Shown here one piece after another: positions 1 to 6,647 of a stretch of DNA of 16,176 nucleotides (its first letter is position 1; the number at the start of each line of letters is the position of its first letter). The notes below the pieces were generated by a model. That model was not told the origin of the DNA. It saw nothing but the letters and a program-made list of their open reading frames with translations, and made no database searches. Origin of the DNA: CAZGSG01 sp964528095 (GTDB lineage Bacteria > Bacteroidota > Bacteroidia > Chitinophagales > Chitinophagaceae); the NCBI GenBank assembly GCA_964528095.1, contig CAZGSG010000119.1, forward strand, positions 1 through 16,176, read 5' to 3'. The translations under genes were made by a program, and so were the position numbers.

Positions 1-1642
1 GCAACAGTTCATTATCGTCTACAAGGTCTACCTTGTTGAGAAAAACGATCAACGGTTTTATACCCCTGATCTTTGCGGTTTCGATCTGCTGGCGGGTTTG
101 TGGCATGGGGCCGTCAGCGGCAGATACTACCAGTATTATCCCATCAATTTTTAGCTGATCAGAGGAAAGAAGTTTCTCACAATCAGCGTTTGAGCGCCCA
201 TCGATCAGAATATAATGCCGGTCTCCATTTTTCCATTCCAGTTTTGCTGCTTCAACAGTCACGCCCTGGATATTAATAGATGATCCATTGGCTATAACGG
301 TATAAGGGACGGATACCATTAAACCCTGTGCAGCCAAGCGATTTGCTATTGCGGCGGCTAAGGTGGACTTGCCATGATCTGTGTGACCGAGAATAACAAT
401 ATACCTGGTGTCCTTTGTATCAGCACCTTTACCAGCGAAGAAATAAATGATAAAGAAGCCAATTACTAAGCTGGTGAATATTGCTGCTATAAGGCGGGTC
501 CTTTTCTTGTTTTTATTAATAACAGGATTGTTTCTTTTGTAGGAGATGACTACTGTATCGCTTTTTGTTTTATCAAGTCCGCTATATGCAATGATTTCAT
601 ACGAAACATCTTTGTCTCCATCATAAAATTCCTTGCGTTCCAGTTCTTGCTGGCCAATATCCAATGAAAGCAGGAATAGACCATTGCGATATAATTCCGC
701 CTTATCAGCACCCTCTAATTTCCAACGGAGTGAAAAGGGCTCGCCTTTTTCTGCTTTTGTATGGCTGCTGGTAAATTCTTTGATGACCGGGGTCTCACCT
801 GTACTAATAACTGTAGCGCCAAGTATTTTACCCAATATCAGTTCTTTAAGTTTGCTCACCGGGCCAGTTTGTGCAGAAGTTGCTGACTGGTTTAAAAATG
901 CGGTAAAGACCTGCCTGAAACCAGGATCGGCCTGATCTAAAAGCTGTGGAAGGTTGTCAAATACTGTTGCGGAATTATACCGATGATCAGTTGATCCGAA
1001 ATATGATTTTAATCGTAAAATGATAAAGGGGATCTGCAGATAATTGAGTGTGGCACCATCGAGGTCGCTGAGTTTTAAAGAAGGGAGTTGTAGTACGTCT
1101 TTATAGAATTGGTAAACCGGTATCCAATAATCCTTGCTGCCATACATATCATTCTGTGGGAGTTCCGATAAAGGATGTGCGCTGTCAAGATCTATTAACA
1201 AGTGCCGCCCGGTTTTTTCACAGAAAATATTCTTTTCACAAAAATCAGTAAACCAAAAACCATGACGATGCAGTGAAGCCAGCGCGGCAAAAAGATCTTC
1301 AGTAAATTTTATAAGATCTACCTGTTCTCCATCGGCGATTGATTTTTCCAATGTCTTACCATCAAGTAATTCATAAAAAAGATAATAGATGGGGTGTTCA
1401 TTTTCCAGAGATTCGATGATATCATATACCCGGGGAAGATTGGATTCAAATTTTCCTTTGAGATTTGCCAGTAGCGGCCACCCTGGTATGTCTTCAGGAG
1501 ATTTTTTTTCGAATCGTTTGATAAAACACTGGCTTGTTCCAACCAGCACAGGATATTTGAATGGATCACCTGCGGAAAAGCTCCAGCCGTTGGGGTAATC
1601 TGATTGATACTCGACCTCTTTTTCTTTAATAATGACTTTCAT
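1..1642 (-). CDS. Membrane kinase-like protein fused to an EF-Tu-like GTPase domain (partial, C-terminus beyond window)
   Basis: Open from ATG at 1642 to the window edge, giving 547 visible residues. Residues 1-280 are protein-kinase-like: a beta3-type lysine (K42 in FIKRF), a catalytic-loop equivalent D133-FCEK-N138, a DFG-equivalent D151 (IDLD) and a YGSKDYWIP activation-segment-like stretch. No glycine-rich loop is visible, so activity is unproven. Residues about 283-370 resemble an Ig-like beta sandwich. A lysine/arginine-rich stretch precedes one membrane helix (about 384-405). From residue 414 the protein aligns by eye with EF-Tu: G1 GHTDHGKST (419-427), G2 QGVT (T462), an EF-Tu-like ADGPMPQTR stretch and G4 NKVD (536-539), followed by LVDDNELL. 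The G3/switch II motif, DCPGH in EF-Tu, is D-G-R-S-N (481-485), so the glycine and catalytic histidine are lost. It starts 32 bases after the paralogous kinase gene and is probably co-transcribed with it. EF-Tu domains 2 and 3, if present, lie outside the window. Confidence 0.9.
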   Translation of the reverse strand, partial: MKVIIKEKEVEYQSDYPNGWSFSAGDPFKYPVLVGTSQCFIKRFEKKSPEDIPGWPLLANLKGKFESNLPRVYDIIESLENEHPIYYLFYELLDGKTLEKSIADGEQVDLIKFTEDLFAALASLHRHGFWFTDFCEKNIFCEKTGRHLLIDLDSAHPLSELPQNDMYGSKDYWIPVYQFYKDVLQLPSLKLSDLDGATLNYLQIPFIILRLKSYFGSTDHRYNSATVFDNLPQLLDQADPGFRQVFTAFLNQSATSAQTGPVSKLKELILGKILGATVISTGETPVIKEFTSSHTKAEKGEPFSLRWKLEGADKAELYRNGLFLLSLDIGQQELERKEFYDGDKDVSYEIIAYSGLDKTKSDTVVISYKRNNPVINKNKKRTRLIAAIFTSLVIGFFIIYFFAGKGADTKDTRYIVILGHTDHGKSTLAAAIANRLAAQGLMVSVPYTVIANGSSINIQGVTVEAAKLEWKNGDRHYILIDGRSNADCEKLLSSDQLKIDGIILVVSAADGPMPQTRQQIETAKIRGIKPLIVFLNKVDLVDDNELL

Positions 1643-1674
1643 CCTGCGGTTTATTTTTTAAGCATTGTGAGTGC

Positions 1675-3624
1675 CTATTGATTAATGGAAAGAGTAGCCC
1701 TGTCGAGAATTAATGTATCAAGGTCCATGCTAAGCTCCGGATTAGAGAATCTGCCAAGCCAGAAACTTCTTTCCACCGGAGGTAGTTGATCTATTTGTAC
1801 AGATACGGAAATGCTTACCATTTGAATTGTCCTAATGCCAGGAAAACGTTCCCTGATCGGGGTTAGCAGCCTTTCATATGGCTGTCGTTGGGGAGCAGGT
1901 TGCCAGTAACCCGCCTGGATAAAGCCATCATTCGCTACAGAAGTAGCGTTAAACTGTGCCGCATATAAAGGAGCCAGGTAAAAATTGATATTGAAACGAT
2001 CTTTTTGAATATTATCGATGGTCCCGTTCATGCTCTCGTTAGAAGATTTATTTCGGAGAGTGGCCTTGATCGATCTTGCCGTACCCAGATTTTTACCTGT
2101 CACAGTGATAGTTGAAGTGCCAATACGCCGCAGATTTGATTGCATGTCATAAATTGCTATGGCAGGAATATATGGCTGGCTGGAGGAGAAGATGACCATG
2201 GTTCCACTGCTGATCTCCAGCAAAACAGGCGTGCCTGCACTGTTTACTTCTATCGAAGGTATTTTGACATAGATGCTATCGTCTGTCCTGGATGTAAAGT
2301 TGGTAGCCTGTTTATTAAATGCAATGGTCAGTACATCCGTCGGCGGTAATTTTTTTCCATAGATGATGATGGTGGAATCTTCCAAAAATTGTTCCTGGCT
2401 GATCAAAATCTCGGGTTTATCTTTTGTACGATTTAAAAATAAAAATAAGACGATGATCATGAGTGCAGCGATACCAATAGCCCATATGGTTGCGGCTTTC
2501 GTTTTATTTTTTGCCTGTTTCTTTATGATTAAAGGGGCGCTTTTTATCTGTGATATTCCACTTGATGCATTCAATTCATACACCACATCCCTGGAAGCTC
2601 CATCGTTAAACTCTGCCCTTGTGGTTTGTGATGTTCCTTTTTCATGCGTTTCAATTACTTCCCCGTTTCGCAAGAGCTCCGTTTGTGTTGCACCATCTAC
2701 TTCCCAATTAAGTGTGAATGATTCCCCTGCATTCAGCTTTGCCTTATTGGTGGTGAATTGTTTAATCGAAAGTTTGTCATTGAGAGGTAATGATGAAGAA
2801 GCTACCCCCAGGAGGTCATGCAGAATAACATTTTTTATGCCTGCAATAAAGTCGGGTGTTGGATTTTTGGACTGGAGCACCTGCAAAAAATAATTTCCCG
2901 CGGCAGCCGATCGGCTTGAGAGCAATGCAGGTAGTTGTGTATACTGCTCATCGGCTTTATATTTTTGTGTTTTGTTTGTATAGAATTGTTTAAGGTGCAG
3001 AACAAGGAATATTACCTGCAAGTAATTGAGGGCTGCGCCGGTAATATCGTGTAGCCGTATATTTTCTTTTTTTAGTATGTCTTTATAAAACCGGTATACA
3101 GGTATCCAGTAGTCTTTTGAACCATACATCTCATTGTCGGGTAGTTGAGTCGTAGATTCTGTACTGTCAAGATCCACCAATAGATACCTGCCGCCATCCT
3201 CACAAAAGATATTTTTCTCACAAAAGTCCGCGAACCAGAATTCTTTTTGATGCAACGATTGAAGACCGGAGAAAAGATCATTGGTAAGTCTTACAAGATC
3301 AGGTTCGTCGCCATCATGAATAGCCTGCTCCAGCGTTTTTCCGTCAATACATTCATAAAATATATAGTTAACGGCCTGTTCCTTTTCCTGAACTTCTTTG
3401 CAGTCATAAACCCGGGGCAGGTTTGGCTCGAATTTTCCTTTTAATTCAATTAACAAAGGCCAGCCGGTAATGCTGCCGCTGGCTTTTTTATCAAAACGTT
3501 TTATGAAACATTTGTAATTATTGATCATTACAGGTACCTTGAATGGGTCTCCCGCGGAGAATTTCCATCCATGGGGATAATCGGTATCATACTCCACTTC
3601 CCGTTCTTTAATGATAATCTTCAT
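1675..3624 (-). CDS. Membrane kinase-like protein with C-terminal IPT/Ig-like beta domains
   Basis: 649 residues, complete. The N-terminal 280 residues are a protein-kinase-like domain paralogous to the leftmost gene: 52 of the first 74 positions are identical without gaps. Visible motifs are K42 (FIKRF), D133-FCEK-N138 replacing HRDxxxxN, D151 (VDLD) replacing DFG, and YGSKDYWIP (167-175) in the activation-segment position. A glycine-rich loop is not evident, so it could be an active divergent kinase or a pseudokinase. Residues about 286-368 look like an Ig-like beta sandwich (AGESFTLNWEVDGA style). One membrane helix lies at about 378-398, preceded by lysines, which predicts a cytoplasmic N-terminus. 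The C-terminal 250 residues are beta-rich; about 404-480 has an IPT/TIG-like pattern and a second similar unit (about 483-560) follows, so a periplasmic sensor role is plausible (inference). It starts 31 bases after the PP2C gene, consistent with kinase/phosphatase pairing in one operon. Confidence 0.9.
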   Translation of the reverse strand: MKIIIKEREVEYDTDYPHGWKFSAGDPFKVPVMINNYKCFIKRFDKKASGSITGWPLLIELKGKFEPNLPRVYDCKEVQEKEQAVNYIFYECIDGKTLEQAIHDGDEPDLVRLTNDLFSGLQSLHQKEFWFADFCEKNIFCEDGGRYLLVDLDSTESTTQLPDNEMYGSKDYWIPVYRFYKDILKKENIRLHDITGAALNYLQVIFLVLHLKQFYTNKTQKYKADEQYTQLPALLSSRSAAAGNYFLQVLQSKNPTPDFIAGIKNVILHDLLGVASSSLPLNDKLSIKQFTTNKAKLNAGESFTLNWEVDGATQTELLRNGEVIETHEKGTSQTTRAEFNDGASRDVVYELNASSGISQIKSAPLIIKKQAKNKTKAATIWAIGIAALMIIVLFLFLNRTKDKPEILISQEQFLEDSTIIIYGKKLPPTDVLTIAFNKQATNFTSRTDDSIYVKIPSIEVNSAGTPVLLEISSGTMVIFSSSQPYIPAIAIYDMQSNLRRIGTSTITVTGKNLGTARSIKATLRNKSSNESMNGTIDNIQKDRFNINFYLAPLYAAQFNATSVANDGFIQAGYWQPAPQRQPYERLLTPIRERFPGIRTIQMVSISVSVQIDQLPPVERSFWLGRFSNPELSMDLDTLILDRATLSINQ

Positions 3625-3655
3625 AACATTGATTTAGAATGTAAGAATAGAAAAC

Positions 3656-5368
3656 TCATGCTTCTTTTATTTCGATTATACAAAGCGATTTATCATCTCC
3701 CGTGCCCTGTACCTGCTCAATTATTTTTAGCCTCAGTTCATCCTTGTCTCCTGGCTGGTCCATCGAGAGGCTGGCAATTGTTTCTGCACCGATTCCGTCG
3801 GATACAGCGATAATACTGGCAATATTGTTTTCACTTACCACTTCAAACAATGGTTTATTATGTACAATGTCCAATGTGCCACCAGTGGTTTCAATCATCC
3901 GGAAAAAAAGCCAGTCATTACTTTTATTATTTTTTGCGGAAAGAAAAGAAGGCACATATTTTAGCATTCCTGGTTGCCGGCGGTAGATGAATAATTTGCA
4001 ATCGCCGGACCTGTAGACGAGCAATTCTCCTGAAAGACTGAATTTCGTGATAAGGATAGTAGCAGCGCACTCAGGATGTTTGCCATCACGGATATTGGTT
4101 TTCAATACTTGGATTTCTTCTTCAGGTAAAGCTGTGATCGCTTTGGTCCAGTCCGCTTTGACTGCAGAGATGATACCGGTTACTATTTCTTCAAAAGAGG
4201 CAGGGTTGATAGCGGCGAATTGTTGTTTTAATTTGCCCGCGATACTCTGCGCCAGCAGACGGCTGGAAAAATACTCACGACCTGTATCAGGGTTTGTCTC
4301 GCTATAATAATCAGAAGCGCCATCCAGCACCCACATAACCACTTCGTCGTCATGCATCACAAAACCACAAACATCTTCTCCCAGGTCGCGATCGGGATTG
4401 TTGTCATTCACTGGTTTTTTTCTTGGGCCAGCTGTCATCATGATTTCCGAAAGAAAATACGGTTTGCTGATTGCCGGCTCATCAGTCGCTACGACGCGAC
4501 GGGGTATTTTATTTGTCATGACTGTTAGAATTGGCTCCTCAGTAGAGGGAGTAGTGATTGAAGCATTCCTGTTCGGGGAACGGCGAAAGACCTGACGGGC
4601 AAGCAAGGCGAGTAAAAGAATAGCGAGTGCAAGTGATAGCCATGCATAAGGATTTACTGTGCTTTTATTTTTATCATTGTCTGTGCTGGTGGTAACTCCC
4701 GTCACCGGATCATCATTTATACTTTCCAATGAAATAAGGAGACTGGTATCTTTTTTTATATTCTCCAGTCTCACCCGGTAAGGTTTGTAACCCCTGGCAT
4801 CGGCTGATAGTTCGTAAACAGAACCTGGAAGCACATACCACTCGAAACCATCAGCTTCCTGCTGTTTTTTATTTAGCATGGAGGGGGGCTGTGATAATAT
4901 GGTGAGAGAGGGGCTAACAGTATTTCCATCCTTTCCAGTAAAATGTACATCGACGGCCTGGTAGCCCCAAATTTTATTGCGGAGATAACCGAAAGCGTTG
5001 AGCAGAACTATAGAATCTGCAGGAGAGGAGATATTTTCAGCGCTGACCCGTATCAATGAATCGACATACCTGACAAGACTGTAAAATGCCAGGCAATTAT
5101 TTCCGGACTTGTTTTTCAGGGGCGTATTGACAGCATAGAATGTTTCAAGTGTTTTTGCAAGGCTGTTTAATTTTAGTTCTGAAAGAGCAGTTTCATAAAT
5201 AGTAATATTGGTCTTGCAGGTTCCGGATGAAGTATTGGCATGGATGCTGTCCATACTGGTATAAAAATTACGGAACTCTTTTTGCATGGCCGGTTGTGCA
5301 AGCGCCGGTAAGGAAAACAGCAAACAACACGCAAGGTAAAACAGCTTTATTTGCATAGTATGTTTCAT
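3656..5368 (-). CDS. Membrane-anchored PP2C-family Ser/Thr protein phosphatase with secreted N-terminal domain
   Basis: 570 residues. The N-terminus is a signal-peptide-like segment with a hydrophobic core and a probable ALA|Q cleavage site after A24. Residues 25-238 would be periplasmic: a helical part with two cysteines (C51, C92), then a beta-rich PEGA/carboxypeptidase-regulatory-like stretch (about 138-215). A membrane helix at about 240-259 is followed by arginines, placing the rest in the cytoplasm. Residues about 320-570 form a PP2C domain. The four usual metal-binding acidic positions are visible: E331-D332, D349-G350 (DGASD), S523-D524-G525 and a D558-D559 near the C-terminus, plus SGDCKLF (454-460). 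It is therefore likely an active metal-dependent phosphatase that removes phosphate from Ser/Thr. Its partners are presumably the two kinase-like proteins encoded immediately downstream. The start at 5368 gives the full signal peptide; an internal ATG at 5356 would also work. Confidence 0.93.
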   Translation of the reverse strand: MKHTMQIKLFYLACCLLFSLPALAQPAMQKEFRNFYTSMDSIHANTSSGTCKTNITIYETALSELKLNSLAKTLETFYAVNTPLKNKSGNNCLAFYSLVRYVDSLIRVSAENISSPADSIVLLNAFGYLRNKIWGYQAVDVHFTGKDGNTVSPSLTILSQPPSMLNKKQQEADGFEWYVLPGSVYELSADARGYKPYRVRLENIKKDTSLLISLESINDDPVTGVTTSTDNDKNKSTVNPYAWLSLALAILLLALLARQVFRRSPNRNASITTPSTEEPILTVMTNKIPRRVVATDEPAISKPYFLSEIMMTAGPRKKPVNDNNPDRDLGEDVCGFVMHDDEVVMWVLDGASDYYSETNPDTGREYFSSRLLAQSIAGKLKQQFAAINPASFEEIVTGIISAVKADWTKAITALPEEEIQVLKTNIRDGKHPECAATILITKFSLSGELLVYRSGDCKLFIYRRQPGMLKYVPSFLSAKNNKSNDWLFFRMIETTGGTLDIVHNKPLFEVVSENNIASIIAVSDGIGAETIASLSMDQPGDKDELRLKIIEQVQGTGDDKSLCIIEIKEA

Positions 5369-5428
5369 TATATGTTTGCGTAAATCATTGGTGAATTAAA
5401 ATCCCTCAAACGCTAACCAGGAACTTCT

Positions 5429-6382
5429 TTATCTTTTTAACTGTTTCTCCAGGCATTTAGGACAAAACCCTGAAGCGCCGGATGCCATTCGAAACAGGTA
5501 TTTCAGATTACCGATATTGGATGGCTTATCAAACAGGAAGAACTGAGGTGTGTCGTGTATAGGACAGTTGCTAAGGATCGTTTTTAATTCGCGACATCCC
5601 TCATCTGTTTCCTGCCCGAAGTAAGCACCGATCACAATATCATGATTCAATTGTGGCAACGGATCTTTTTTAAATGGATTGGCTTTTAGTTCCCTTTTGC
5701 CGGCGCTGTCATACTGCATTCCATCGGTATAGATCAATACACGGATATTGGCTATCGATGCAGTTTCCACGGAATTATGTTTGAAGATGCGTTGCATCAT
5801 GGGCGTGTAATTGGTGAATGGAAGACCAGTCAGTTCTATCTTAAGGAATTTATCGATAAAAGAATAGGCTTCCTGCAGGGCTTTGTTGATATCAGTACCC
5901 TGCTGCATTTTAAATAGTTCATTATAGAGATAATTGGCAAAAACCTTGATATCTTTAAAACGCTGGATAAGATTTGCCACGGTATCGATAAACATCAATT
6001 CTACCCGGTCGTCAAATTTAAAACCTGCTACATAAGCGTTGGGGTTATTCTGCATTCGCTCGAGATCAAAAATACCACTGGCAGCGCTATTGCTGATCAG
6101 GCGCATTCTTGTCAGTGGACTTCCATCAAATGCGGGATCTGTCATAGAGGAAGACGCGTCCATCAGCAACACACAGAGGCCAACCTCCCTGTCCTGGGAA
6201 GACATGGGTTGTTTTATCTCGGGTGTCTTGGTGACTTCCGCTAAGGGTTCCTGTTTTTTAACGCCTGCTACTTCCAGCAGGATGCCTTCGAGCGGAGGAC
6301 AAATGGGACAATAGTAGTCATCCGTGGGTTCGTTGAACACATGGGTTTTGTTTGTCTGACAGGTCCAAATGGTTTCAGCCAT
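5429..6382 (-). CDS. von Willebrand factor A domain protein with zinc-ribbon-like ends (TerY-like)
   Basis: 317 residues, predicted cytoplasmic. The vWA domain runs from about residue 66 to 285, with a MIDAS-type DASSS motif at 75-79, a GTD loop near the middle and YTDG near 215-219. This pattern supports metal-dependent protein-protein binding. The N-terminus carries C8, H14 and C25-P-I-C28, and the C-terminus ends with C307-P-K-C310. Together these look like a split zinc-ribbon or two zinc knuckles framing the vWA fold. The vWA plus PP2C plus kinase set matches the TerY-phosphatase-kinase triad described in tellurium-resistance-type neighbourhoods, where the vWA protein is thought to be adaptor or phospho-substrate. 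Here it lies 10 bases after the small 77-aa gene and 60 bases before the phosphatase gene. The adaptor role is inferred from family and context. Confidence 0.92.
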   Translation of the reverse strand: MAETIWTCQTNKTHVFNEPTDDYYCPICPPLEGILLEVAGVKKQEPLAEVTKTPEIKQPMSSQDREVGLCVLLMDASSSMTDPAFDGSPLTRMRLISNSAASGIFDLERMQNNPNAYVAGFKFDDRVELMFIDTVANLIQRFKDIKVFANYLYNELFKMQQGTDINKALQEAYSFIDKFLKIELTGLPFTNYTPMMQRIFKHNSVETASIANIRVLIYTDGMQYDSAGKRELKANPFKKDPLPQLNHDIVIGAYFGQETDEGCRELKTILSNCPIHDTPQFFLFDKPSNIGNLKYLFRMASGASGFCPKCLEKQLKR

Positions 6383-6392
6383 AAAATATAAT

Positions 6393-6626
6393 TTAGTGTT
6401 TTGTCTTCAGTGAAATAGTGCTCTGTGATGCTGCCTGTTTGCGCATGATCTCCTTTTTTTTCTCTTCCTCTTCTGTGCCCACAGATCTTCGCTGCAGGTA
6501 GGAGGGAAGCCTGCTGGCCCTGATCAGGGTTGCCCTTTCTTCGCTGATCGTTTCACCCTTGCCAGCGCTGCCCGTGTTAGTGGCGGTCTTGTTACTGGTG
6601 ATGGTAGTTTTTTTGTCTGCATGCAT
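6393..6626 (-). CDS. Small hydrophilic protein of unknown function (77 aa)
   Basis: 77 residues, not recognised. The first 30 residues are rich in Thr, Ser, Lys and Ala and look disordered. A central stretch around residues 33-47 (ATLIRASRLPSYLQR) has some order, followed by a highly charged EEEEKKKEIMRK helix-like tail. There is no signal peptide or membrane helix. It sits between the DUF4157 protein gene (21-base gap upstream) and the vWA gene (10-base gap downstream), which supports it being translated as part of the operon. A role as small adaptor between cargo and the signalling proteins is possible but rests on position only. Confidence 0.6.
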   Translation of the reverse strand: MHADKKTTITSNKTATNTGSAGKGETISEERATLIRASRLPSYLQRRSVGTEEEEKKKEIMRKQAASQSTISLKTKH

Positions 6627-6647
6627 GGTTGATAATTTAGTTTGGTA

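Noticed and set aside
1..410. Genuine tuf (EF-Tu) housekeeping gene
   Set aside because: The domain is in frame with the membrane kinase-like protein, has no start of its own in a normal context, and its switch II motif is degenerate.
1318..1569. Separate 83-aa minus-strand gene inside the kinase-like region
   Set aside because: It is an out-of-frame shadow; the kinase-like frame is continuous from 1642 to the window edge and strongly matches its paralogue.
5369..5428. Internal promoter before the phosphatase gene
   Set aside because: A TTTG is present, but no matching TAnnTTTG lies at the right spacing; the evidence is too weak to annotate.
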